A stretch of DNA of 64,000 nt from Epichloe hybrida (Eukaryota > Ascomycota > Sordariomycetes > Hypocreales > Clavicipitaceae), in NCBI GenBank assembly GCA_019022495.1, contig JAFEKR010000003.1, forward strand, positions 1,426,001 to 1,490,000. Direction: 5' to 3'. Every line of letters begins with the position of its first letter. Within the stretch, counting starts at the first letter, position 1. The translations under genes were made by a program, and so were the position numbers. The notes below the pieces were generated by a model. The model searched no databases and had not been told where the DNA came from. It saw only the letters and a program-made list of their open reading frames with translations. Of the stretch, positions 9,737-20,993 are shown piece by piece.

Positions 9737-11440
9737 TACATGTATCATCTATCATCATCTGTCCCAGCATGTTTGTCGACGACATGGCTTCGACACAGAC
9801 AGACAGCCCCGAGAGCGCGGTAAACTCCGTAACGGGGAGGCAAAGGAGGGGAGGCGTCGTCAAGGTTGATATCATCATGCTGATGCAACCCTTGGCTGGC
9901 CCTGCTCGTCCCTGCTCGTCCACCAGACAGTTTTTCCCCGCATGCCAATGGAAGCTTCCCGAGATCGCCCACCGTTGCATGTATGCAAGAATCAGGACTA
10001 GCCGTACTTGTGACGGCGTGAAAATCAAGTCTCATCTAATGGGGCCTCGAGCAAGCTTGATGTGCCCAGCCGCTCGGTGGCTTGAGCATATGTTTTTATG
10101 TATATGTACATACTGCGGCCAAGAACAAGTAGGCAACACCTCGATGCGCATACGCGAGGGAATCGAAATGCGGCAATCATGTCGCAATCAAAACCCCCCA
10201 GGTATTATCCAGATCTCAGGGCAGCAGAGCCCCGGTCCATCGTTATCGAGACTCAGCTGTCAGCCCGTCGTGCCCTTTAGCCAAACCGGCTGATGTACAT
10301 GATGCCAGCCAGACCACCCGCTGCTGCCATGGTGGCTGCATGTATGTACGGAGTACGGCCAAAGTCGAGCCGGGGGTATTCCATTCTTGTCTCAATGGGC
10401 AAGGAAGCAAATGGCGGATAAATGAGGCACTTGCATCATGACGGTTGCAACGCATCAAAATGTCTTGCCTTCACGAAAGCGGCCTGTTGGATGTATGTAC
10501 GTACATGTAGGAAGACGGAAACGAGCAGGGCCCATAAGGTTCTGTCGTCACGAGAGAGGGAGAGGAACTTCTCCTATTCGCGTACGTTGTAGATGCATTC
10601 CTCGTTTTTTATTCCCCTAGGTACAGCTCATCTGCATCACATGTCCTCGGTCTAATGCCTTCCCCTGGAAGCTTTTAAAAACCGACATCCGTGTTTCGAC
10701 GGTATCGACACGATTTCGGGAAGACTTTGGCCCCGCCACGGCTTCTTTCTTAAAACGGCCCCGTCATGAACCTCGATGTCTAGCAGGGGGTTGTTGAGTC
10801 GTGACTTTGGGCCTTGATGGCCGCCACTTCTGCCCCCAGCTAGCTTGTAGAACTTAGTCTCGGCTTGCGGAGCAAGTCTCCCATGAAACAAGAAGTGGTC
10901 TTTGGGAGTATCCCGTCCGCCGCAGTGGATCTTGACCCGTGACGAAAATCCCACCATTGTGCGCAATCCGAGGGCCATCAGGATTGCCAGCACGTTGGAC
11001 AACTCAGAGTGCCACCGAATTATATTTGTCGCGTCTGCGAGTGTGCGGGCCTGCCACTTTGAGGTGAGCATCGGCCATGTATGTAGTTTGTTCCACGGAG
11101 TCATCGCCGTCGACGGGGCGGTGGCAATGGTGGATGAACTTCGTCTTCATCAGCTGTAGATCCGCTCGCTATCATATCTCCAGACACCATCTGCAGCATC
11201 CATACGCTCGGGGGGATCGAAGCGTCTTGCGCCTTGACTCTCTCCATCTCATCATCTGAGCGCAGTGGCTGGCACCTCTGCCCTGCACTGGACCTAGGGA
11301 TACACCATTGCCATTGCCAGGCTTGGCTTGCCATGTCTAGATCGAGAAACACTTCTACGGCGAATACGCGGTCAATGCCTGTCATATTTGAATATTTGGG
11401 GTTCACAAATACATAGCTGATTTATAGAAGATGAGAATAG

Positions 11441-11726
11441 TGTTGGTTTCACAGGGTATTGAATTCAATATAATAAGGTTATAAGCCCGAAGAATAGTAT
11501 TATTATTAATTTATTTATTCTAGGCTACATTCTGTGTGTGTAAAGAGAAGTTAAAAGCTAGAAGCTATAATACTAAAGGGAAAAGAGATTGAATATTTAT
11601 AGCCCTATAATTCCTAGCTAATTAATAGGCTAGGTTATAAGTTATGTGTAGGGCACGCGCATAGCCTAAGCTTTTACTAGGTAATTATAGCTATGACGCG
11701 TAATTAATACTACCTTTATTTTAATA
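11441..11726 (-). mobile_element. Copia LTR, copy 1
   Basis: This is a 286-base long terminal repeat starting TGTTGGTTTCACAGGGTATT. The same sequence recurs at 19444, 20705, 24908, 38044 and 42315. Full copies run from TGTTRG to YYAACA, an inverted terminal match. The coding sense of the family is the - strand, so this is the 3' LTR of its element. It marks the edge of the gene island; the preceding five bases are AATAG. Confidence 0.85.
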
Positions 11727-11966
11727 CTGGAATCTCTTTCTTTTAATATAATTATTAATATATAATATTAATTATAGAAATAAAATAAAAGGTAAATTAA
11801 TAATTTTAATTAAAAGGGGGAAGTAAGGAAAGAAACTTGTAGCCTATCTAGGCATATAGTAACTAATAAAAGGTAAATAATAATCTTAATTAGCCTATAA
11901 GCCTATATAAGAATAAGTAAGTCTTTTCTAAATCCTTTCCTTTCTTAAAATAATATATATCCTATA
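11727..11966 (-). mobile_element. Copia internal 3' region, left of LINE-like insertion
   Basis: This matches the sequence following the LTRs at 19731, 20994 and 25198 (a TAGAACCTCTCTC-type start and a TAATATAATTATTAA motif). It ends in the 15-base duplication AATATATATCCTATA (11952-11966), where the LINE-like element entered. The same Copia sequence resumes at 18526. Confidence 0.8.
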
Positions 11967-14900
11967 TATATTATTTACGCTAGTTAGCTCTATAGATAGC
12001 TATTACTAGTACTCCTACTACTAAGTTAAAAGGGAAAACCCTATACTAGGAAGAAAAACCCCCTTACGTCTGTGTATAGGCTAGCGCCAGCCCTGTAATA
12101 GGTCTGCGCCGCTTGGTGTGTTTCCTATTATAGGTGTTTATTACTAGCTTACGCTAGCCTTATCCTATTAAAAAGAAAAAGAAAGGAAAGATATATAAAA
12201 TAAGAGTTTATAGGCCCTTCTAGTTCTACTCTAGTGTAATAATATACCTATCCTAAGTCTCTTTGCTTTAGGCTAGGGTAAAGTGAATCTAGATTTATAG
12301 CGTTAATTCACTTCTTATTTACTCTTATGCTTACTCTCCTATAGCCTTACTTTTTAGCTATCTCTAGCCTATTCCTACCTTATATATCTAGTAAAGTCTA
12401 AGCACCTAGTTTTATTTAATTAGCACTAGGGGAGGGTAGTTATAGCCCTAGACTAGGGCGGTCCTAGGTTAAGATTACTTATGTGTTATTAGATTTCATT
12501 AATTACGTTATGCTTTGTTTTTAAGTAAGTTATTTAAATTATCCCCCCCCCCCTCTCTATAGGTATAAAAGAGAGCTCTCCCCCCCTAGGGTCCTAGTCT
12601 CTTTCTTCTTTTTATATTAAACTTCCTATAGGTTTTTCTTTTCTTTCTAGCTATTTAAGGCTATCCTAGGCTAGGGTTAGGTTATTTACTAACGTTTACT
12701 ATAAATTTAGACTAAATCTAGCATAATAGCACTAGAAGTTATAAGTACTCTAGTGTTATTACTTATCTAGCTTTAATTTACCTAGGAATCTCGTAAGTAC
12801 AAGGACTTCCTAGGGAAGTCTATAACTAAAAAGCAATACATATAGGTTATAGAGAAGGGTCTATCTATAAGTTATGTTTACTTCTACTCTAGGCCTAGTC
12901 CGCTACTAATTCGCTTTAGCTTAATAAACTAAGAGAAGTTTAATACATTTCCTATAAATCTTATTTAGTTTAGGACCTTAGGCACTAGTGCTATATTATT
13001 ATTAGTAGGTTAGTCCTGCTCTAGCTTAGTAATAGGGCTAACTTACTAGATAGGGGCGGCCACTAACGCGTGTTTTAACTATTAGGTTTAGAACTATTAA
13101 TACTATTAGGTAATAATTAATAATCACCCCTACTCCAGCTTAGTTCTATATCTAATCCGCTGTTTTAGCTAAACTTATCTAGTAATTAAAATAAGTATTA
13201 GTAGTTAGTTAAGACCTAGGCTTCTATAGCTAATAGGGGTACGGTAAGTCTATTCTAGCTTAGTAGCAGGTCTATTCTAGCTCTAATATCTTCCTTAATA
13301 GGCCCTAGAAGGCTTCTAGGACTAGGTTAAGAAGCTTTATACTAGTAATTAGGTAAAGAAGAAATAAAGCGCCTTAGTAGCAGGCCTAGACTAGGCTAGT
13401 TTCTCTAAGGAATAGTATACTAAGCTTATCTTTTAGCTTACGTACCTTAACGCACGTATAACGGAGATAAACTGTCTCCTACTTGCTATTATCCCTACGA
13501 AAAATTGCGACTAGGTGGCTATGGATGTAATTCCTATCCTAGAGGAGGAATAAGGTAGTGGCTTAAATTTAGCTTAGAGTAAGGGCGGCGGCAGGCTAGT
13601 AGGACTTATAATACCTAGAGTTTATAGTTAAAATTAATCTAATAATAGTTCTAGACCTAAATATTCTCTATTATAATTATAAATTATAAAATTAGTCTCT
13701 TCCCTAGCCTACCTCTGTGCTTACACTATCCGTTCTATTCCTTATACTAGATTTATAATTAGAAGGTTTTCCGTCTATTAACGGATTTAGCCTAGGTCTA
13801 GTAGTATTCTAAGCTGTCTTATAGCTAGCTCCTATGCTAATAAGTAATATTAGAGTTATCTTATACTAAGGAACCATTTAGCTAAATATTTTGCTTTTTA
13901 AGGTTTATTTAGGGCTAGCCTTACCTCCTATACGTCAGCAAGCTATTGCTACTAAGGTTACCTGTAGTTATATTTACTATAATTAACTAGTACATAGTAT
14001 TAGTCTTCTATAGCTTAACCGCAGCTATATAGGGGTAAAACCACCCTAGGAACCTTTCTTTAAAACAGGAACTTATTTAGGCCTATCTTTCCTATGCATA
14101 GTTAGATAATTATTAAAGAGATATACTTATCTATATTAGTGTGAAATTCCTAGATTTCCTTTAGGTTATAGGAGGGTAGGCAGTCTTTAGTTAGTTCTCT
14201 AATGCGTTTACTCTAGGCTAGCCTTTCTTTATTATACTAGTCCTCCTATTATTTTTTCTATTCCTTATCTAGGTCTATGTCTAGTTTATTATTAATAGGT
14301 AGGGGTCTTCTTCTGTAGCGTAGTACTATTATAACTAAGTTAGCTATAGCTTAGATTATCCTTGCTATCTTACTATTAATAATTCTATCTTTAAACCTCT
14401 GCTTTATCTTATTTAGGTAAAGGTTAAGGGGGGGGATATAGGTCTTAACTTCTAGTTATATAATAGGTATAGCCTTAAACACCCTTATAATAATCTAGAG
14501 GCAAGCTAATTAATTTACTATAAAGCTTTTTACTACTTCTCTTAGCTATCCTCCCTTCTTAGTAAGGGTATAGTAAGCGCTTGCTCTATAGGTAAGGATA
14601 GGTTAGACTACCTATATATATAGGAGTCTAGTATTTCTAAAGCTATATCCCTAGGCTAATACTACTAGCTTAAAGAGTATAAGCTACTACTAGGCTAACT
14701 TACCCTTAAGAATATTTCTATAAGTACTCTAGTTAAGTTTCCTATTAACCTACACTCCTAGGAATTTATATAATTCTATAGGCACTATCTCCTTTACTCT
14801 AAGTTAGACTCTAGCCTAGGGAGGTCTATAGGACTTACTAAAGTATATAAGTTTAGTTTTAGCTAGGTTAAACTTAACTCCTACTTACTTTACTTATTTC

Positions 14901-17900
14901 TTATAGATTTTCCACGTGGCTTTAAGTCTTCTCTAGGTCTATACTATATTCTTACTAAAGGCTACTATGTTTATATTATTTATAAATCCTATAGCTACTA
15001 TACCTAGGATAGCCTAGAGGTAAATATAAAGCTTTACTAAGTAAAGTAAGAAGAGAATTAAGGAGAGGGGTAATCCTTATAGGGTGCTAGCCTTAATTAT
15101 AAATAGTTTAGAGAGTTCTTTATTAAAGCTAAGCTAGCTTATTCTATTTATAAGGAAGCTTTATATTACTACTATTAGCTATTATAGGACTCCTATCTTT
15201 ATAAGCAGGTGTATTAGGTATAGGTGGCTAACTTTATTAAACACTAAAGATATATCTATTTACACTAGTAAGGTAATACTACCCCTTCCCTAAGCCTCCC
15301 TAATATATTTAATAAGGACTTTTATTATAGTTTCTATTAATTTATTTATCCTATTACTTATCTAGAGTTTAGGGAGTAGTCCCTTTACCTTAGTAAAGGC
15401 TATAAGTTACTTTACTATTACTACTTCTATAATCTTTCCTACTATATTAAGTAGTAAGATTAGTCTTTATATATTAGCTCTCCTTATTTTCTTAGTGGTT
15501 TTGCTAGGTTTCCTAATTACTACTACTCTTATAGTTTAGAAGTAGGCTAGGAAGTATCCTATTTCTAGGACTATATTTAGGAGCCTAGCTATAGTGTCTT
15601 TAGCTAGGTTATTACAGGCTTTAATAAGGCCCGCTAGGAGTTTATTATCTCCTAGTGCCTTCTAGCTAGCTATATTCGCTAGGATATTATTAATCTCCTC
15701 TTATCTAAATTATTCTTTATCTAGTAGTAGTGTGTTTTCTAGCTCTAGGAAGGAGAGGTCTAGTATATATAAGAGGTTTACTATTAGCTTAGGGAAGAAT
15801 CTTTATACTAGTATACTAGCCTTATTATTATATATAGTAGCTAGGTTAGGGTTATTTTTGCTTCTTTCTAGCTTAGGGAGTCTAGGGAGCTCTAGGGGGG
15901 CCTAGCTTTAAAGTTAGGCCTATCTCTTAAGCCTCTAGACCCCTCTATCCTTTTCCTATATATTAGCCTTTTATAATATATCCCTCTATATATTTCTTTT
16001 CTTTTCCCTTATAATATATTCTTAGTCCTTATTTACCTTAGTATAGGCTTGCTAGTTTATGTTAGTCCTCTAGTGTCTTTATTATCTCTTAGCTTACCTT
16101 ACTTTGCTAACTAACTCTTAGGCTTTCCTTAACTACTATACCTCTAGGCTAGGGAGTCCCTAGGCCTTCTTTAGGACTACCTTATCTATAATCTATTATA
16201 GGCTTATAATAAGCTATATTATATAGTTATCTATTCCCTCTTTATTACATAGGTCTAGCGCGTTTTTAGGCTAGAGTCTAATTATAGCCTCCGCCTTTAT
16301 GTGTAGTTAGTTTATAGCTCCCTATATATATCTAAGGACCTAAGGGATAGCTTCCTGCTATTTATTAAAGATACTAATTAGTTATAGGATATAGTTAGAT
16401 CTAGGGATATCTTTAGTGCCTTTATAGTAGACTCTAATATCTAGCGTAGCCTATACTAGATTAATAGTGCTATCTCTATTATCTTTATATTATCTTATAG
16501 GTTTGCCCTAGGGTATAATAAGTCTAAGCCTTTACTAGTCCGTAAACTCTAGTAGTTTGTCCGCTTTATTAGTTTTCCTATCTAGCTTATCCTAGAGGGG
16601 GTGCTTTTAGTTAAAGTTACCTATAAATACACTCTAGTTATAGGGCTCTTCTAGGTTAATTATATAAATAAGGGTATTCTAGTTATTACTATATCCCTCT
16701 AAGTAAAGGGAGTAAATATTAACTCCTTATAGCTTTACTAGTAACTAGTTAGTCCCTCCCTAGGCTAACTATAACCCTACTTTATGTTTCTTATTTATAT
16801 ATACTATATTATATCTATTATAATATGCGAGTTAGAACTAGGTAAGGCCTAGTGCTAGGGGCCACGGGTTTCTTATATATTCCTATTCTTAGATTATAAT
16901 CATATCTATATTAGTCTAGTAATAGAGCGCTATATATACTAGTTTATTCTTCTTATTTACGTTCTAGAAAAGGACTTATAATATTATTATATTAATTAGG
17001 GAGGCTGTTAGTTACTACTATCTTATACTAGCTCTATTCTAGCTCTAAGTTACTTTATGTATTATCTAATACTTCCTAATCTTAGTTATTTAGCGCTTTA
17101 TTCTGTATTTATAAGGCATTCTCTCTTTCTACTTACTATAATAATAGGTTTTACTACTATACTAGGTCTCTTATAAGGTGTAGTTAAGCCTTTACTTAGG
17201 GAGTAAGTAGTAAAGCAGGAGGGCTATTTAAGATATCCTACTTTAGTAGTATTTTACTTCTTTTTTAGAATAGAATAGTCCCTTAACTAGGCTAGGTATA
17301 GTCTAGAGTATAGGATATAGTTCTCCTTTATCTATCTATCTTTTATAAGGTAGGAGGACTCTCTATCCTTATAATAGCTAGCTTTACACCTACTATACCT
17401 TAGTGCTACCTTATAGAACTTAGCTATATAGCCTGTTTAGAAGTAATTATAGTATTATTAGGGTTATAAGGTCTTATTATATAGTTTAGTTTAGAAAAGC
17501 TTTGCTTTAAAGACTATACTATCTTAGTATATCTTATTAGTATCTTTTACTTTAGCTAGGCCTAGTATTAGAGTAGTTCTTTAAGCGCCTTTGCCCTAGG
17601 GTTATCTTACTATTACCTTTACTATGTTTACCTTATTAGCTTTTCTAATTTCTATTACTAGGTTCTTAAGAGAGGTATATTTAGTTAGGAATCCTTTAAT
17701 AATAATACTAAGCATATAATAATAGAGAGCTACCTCTAGCCTAAATACTTTAGTAATCTATTTTTAGTCTTCTTTATATTAGGTAGTGTTTCCTTTAAAG
17801 GTAATAATTATATCCTTACTAGGGAGTCTTCTAGCTACTACTACTATAGCCTAGCCTATAGCTCTATTTACTACTATTACTATATTTTCCACGCCCCTAG

Positions 17901-18525
17901 ACTAGAGTAATTCCTAGATAGTATTCCCTTTAATAAGTACCTCTTAGTCCTATCTACTAGGGATCTAGAGGGGGGGAGGTAAGCTATTTATTTATTTAGG
18001 AGCTAAGCTAGTAGTAATACTTACCTAGGTTAGAGTGTTATTTCCTTTAGTTTCTTCTTTAATAGCCTCTTTAAGGGCTTATTTAAGGGCTTATTTAGTA
18101 ATATAAATATTACTATTATTATAGTTTATTACCTTTACTTTAGCTTAGGCATAGTCCGCTACCTATCTAGTAATAGCTTTAGTAATATACTACACCTAAG
18201 TAACTTTATTACTAGGGATAAGGCTTATGATTTTATTATAGTATTTTGTATTATCTAGATATTTGAATTAGATCTAGTCTATTATAGGGTTATTCTCGCC
18301 GCTCTAAACGTTAAACTATCCTATTCCTATATTTAGGTAGTGGTAGCTCTATGCTAGCTCCCTTTCTCCTAAGTTAATTACTATTAGCATATTCGCACTC
18401 TTACTACTAGCTTTATTATAATGCAATATTATAGGGGGGGGTAAACGGAGGCGAGGAATTCAAATATTAATGTGGTTTGTATGTTAGAGGCAATTCTAGA
18501 CCTTTAGATCGGTGCGGAAGTTTGT
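11967..18525 (-). mobile_element. LINE-like (Tad/I type) non-LTR retrotransposon, copy 1, RIP-degraded
   Basis: This 6,559-base element is flanked by AATATATATCCTATA on both sides (11952-11966 and 18526-18540), the product of target-primed insertion into Copia. It is the reverse-strand counterpart of the copy at 28054-33258. Its 5' end is at the right and its 3' end at the left, and the 3' end reads TATATTATTTACGCTAGTTA on the + strand.

The region corresponding to the reverse transcriptase of copy 2 lies about 14,700-15,700. Zinc-knuckle-like gag sequence lies about 17,150-17,450. Stops occur throughout every frame. A 1.35-kb segment near its 3' end (about 12,300-13,690) is missing from copy 2 but present in the fragment at 53,694. 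Confidence 0.8.
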
Positions 18526-18861
18526 AATATATATCCTATACTATAACGCGTATATAATATCTTCCCTCTTTAATATAATACCTTCCTTCTCCTATATACT
18601 ACTATTAAGTTTTATAATTTACTAGGAGGGCCTAGTAAGCTAGCGTAATTATAGCTACTAAGGATATTAAATATAGGGGCGTAAATCCCTTATATATTAC
18701 TATCTTATCCCTATGGTTACCCTCCTAGAGAATTACCTTTCCTCTTACTACGTGTGTATTACATATAAGTAACCTATCCCTCTATCTAAATAGTTATTTA
18801 GTTAGTTAAGATAAAGCTCTTAAGGGCCTTATTTAATAATACCTTTACAACGGCATTAGTG
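18526..18861 (-). mobile_element. Copia internal 3' region, right of LINE-like insertion
   Basis: This continues the Copia sequence broken at 11966 and matches 19975-20275 and 21230-21550 closely. It then stops matching after GGCATTA near 18861, so the rest of this Copia is lost or displaced. Confidence 0.75.
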
Positions 18862-19443
18862 TCACGACTATAGTTTAAGAGATATAAACAAGGTAAAGGC
18901 TAAGGTTCTTAGTTATAGCTAGAGAGTTACTACTTAGAGGTAAGTATATAAAAGTCTTAAACTCTAACCTCCTATATACCTTATAGGTAGTCCTTATCTA
19001 AATACCTTACTATATTTATATAGCTATCTAGTAGCTACTTGGTTATTTATATAACCTAAGGCTTATCTAAGGGCTTTATTATATAACTATCCTATCCCTA
19101 GCTCCCTAGCCTTTATACTTCTAATATACTACCTCCCTAATATATAATTATCCTTAATTAAAAAGAGCTACTTAGCTAGTATATATATACTATATATAAT
19201 ATATAATAGTATCTATATTACTAGCTATTTTACTAGTATATAGTATTATATTTACTTTAAATAATAAGATAAATATTATAAGATCCTAGGTAATCCTTTC
19301 CTTAGCCTTTAATTATAAATAGCTATATACTTACTACTTTATTATCTCTAATATATATACTTCTAACTAATAAGTTATAAGCACGAAGTAAGTAAACTAC
19401 TTATGTTAAGTTTTATAATTAGATTAAATAAATAAGGTAATAT
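18862..19443. mobile_element. Unassigned RIPed insertion, possibly a solo Gypsy LTR
   Basis: This 580-base AT-rich stretch has no match elsewhere in the window. It begins TGTCACGAC (18863), a start common among fungal Gypsy LTRs. No matching CA end or duplication was found, so the call is tentative. Confidence 0.25.
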
Positions 19444-19730
19444 TGTTGGTTTCCACAGGGTATTGAATTCAATCTAATAAGGTTGTGAGCCCGAAGAATA
19501 GTATCATTATTGATTATTCATTCTAGGCTACGTTATGTGTGTTCAAAAGAGAAGTCAAAGGCTAGCAGCTATAATCAAAGAAGGGAAAAAGGGGTTACGC
19601 GTTTGTAGCCTTATATTTCCTAGCTAATTAACAGGCTAGGTTATAAGTTACGTGTAAGGCGCGCGCGGCCTAAGCTTTTACTAGGTAATTATAGCTATAA
19701 TGCGTAATTAATATTACCTTTGTTCTAACA
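19444..19730 (-). mobile_element. Copia LTR, copy 2
   Basis: This 287-base LTR runs from TGTTGG to TAACA and matches the other five copies. It is followed by Copia 3' internal sequence, so it is the 3' LTR of an element whose remainder was disrupted by the hAT-like insertion at 20278. Confidence 0.85.
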
Positions 19731-20277
19731 CTAGAACCTCTCTCTTTTAATATGATTATTAACATGTAATATTAATTATAGAAATAAAAAAGAAAGGTAA
19801 ATTAAGGATTTAATTAATAGGGGATATAAGAAAAAGAACTTATAGCCTATCTAGGCGTATAGTAGCTAATAAAAAGGAAATAATAATCTTGCTTAGCTTA
19901 TAAGCCTATATAAGAATAAGTAAATCCCTTCTAAATCCCTTCTAAATCCCTTCTTTCCTTAAAATAATATATCTTCTACGCTATAGCGTATATATAGTGT
20001 CTTCCCCCTTCTAATATAATACCTTCCTCCTCCTATATATTACTATTAATTTTCTATAGTTTACTAGGAGAGCCTAGTAGGCTAGCGTAGCTATAGCTAC
20101 TAGGGATATTAACTATAAGGGTATAAATCCCCTATATATTACTATCTTATCCCTATAGCTACCCTCCTAGAGGATTATATTTCCTCTTACCACACGTGTA
20201 TTATACGTAAGTAACCTATCCCTCTATCTAAATAATTATCTAGTTAGTTAAGATAAAGCTTTTAAGGGCCTTATTAG
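19731..20277 (-). mobile_element. Copia internal 3' fragment
   Basis: This matches 11727-11966 plus 18526-18840, 20994-21525 and 25198-25730. It ends at AGGGCCTTATTAG, exactly where the CAGAGCTTTGC hAT-like end begins. In intact copies the same sequence continues as GTAATACC. Confidence 0.8.
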
Positions 20278-20704
20278 CAGAGCTTTGCACTACACTACAC
20301 TACATACTACACTACACTACATACTACACTACAAGAGAATTCTTTTACTACACTACACTACATGTAGTATTTTGTAGTATTTGTAGTATTTATAATTTTT
20401 AGTAATATAATTACTTATAATAGCTTATAATAGCTTATAATAGCTTATAATAGCTTATAATAGCTTATAATAGCTTACAATAGCTTATAATAGCTTATAA
20501 TAGCTTACAATAGCTTACAATAGCTTACAATAGCTTATAATAGCTTATAATAGCTTATAATAGCTAATGTATATATTTTTTATATTCTTAATATAACTTA
20601 AAATATTATTAGTGTTAAAGTTTAATTAAAAATAAATAAGTAATAAATTAATAAAATATAAGTATAAGTATAAATAAGTAAATTACTATAGGAAAAGCTA
20701 GACT
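20278..20704 (+). mobile_element. Non-autonomous hAT-like element (hAT-3), left part
   Basis: It begins CAGAGCTTTGCACTACACTA, nearly the same terminus as the complete hAT-2 at 27320. CACTA-type pentamer repeats and a 10-base tandem array follow. It is interrupted at 20705 by Copia A, whose AGACT duplication occupies 20700-20704 and 42604-42608, so the element should continue at 42604. The left flank is CTTATTAG; I could not find the right terminus. Confidence 0.6.
20415..20564. repeat. Fifteen-unit 10-base tandem array (TTATAATAGC)
   Basis: The array is exactly 150 bases of TTATAATAGC head to tail. By eye, four units read TTACAATAGC and the other eleven TTATAATAGC. The only difference is CpA versus TpA, so the array looks like a perfect repeat that was then partly RIPed. 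Confidence 0.9.
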
Positions 20705-20993
20705 TGTTAGTTTCACAGGGTATTGAATTCAATATAACAAGGTTGTGAGCCCGAAGAATAGTATTATCATTGATTATCTATTCTAGGCCACGTTATATAT
20801 GTGTAAAAAAAAGAAGTTAAAAGCTAGAATTTGTAATAAAAGAAGAGAAAGGGGGCCGCGCATTTATAGCCTTATATTTCCTAGCTAATTAATAAGCTTA
20901 GTTACAGGTTACGTGTAAGGCTCGCGCGTAGCCTAAGCTTTTACTAAGTAATTACGGCTATAATACGTGATTAATATCACCTTTGTTCTAACA
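20705..20993 (-). mobile_element. Copia A 3' LTR
   Basis: This LTR is 289 bases, TGTTAG to TAACA, with duplication AGACT immediately to the left. It pairs with 42315-42603. Confidence 0.85.

Larger units (their letters stand above)
9037..11440. other. Gene-free or unrecognised end of the island; contains the bHLH 5' region
   Basis: Composition is ordinary and CpA/TpG are intact, so this 2.4-kb stretch has not been RIPed. The first few hundred bases should hold the bHLH promoter. Open frames of 249 codons (9544-10293, +), 150 codons (10652-11104, -) and 101 codons (11101-11406, -) exist. None shows a recognisable domain, consistent splice sites or family resemblance. A small spliced gene on the - strand between 10,650 and 11,406, cut by the Copia insertion at 11,441, cannot be excluded. 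Confidence 0.5.

Noticed and set aside
9544..10293. 249-codon + strand open frame in the island
   Set aside because: No domain, a P-T-D-H repeat created by a 12-base microsatellite, no start context or splice support, and it overlaps other equally long frames.
10652..11104. 150-codon - strand open frame
   Set aside because: It starts at an ATG and has ordinary composition, but shows no recognisable family, domain or neighbour logic. Kept only as a possible small or truncated gene.
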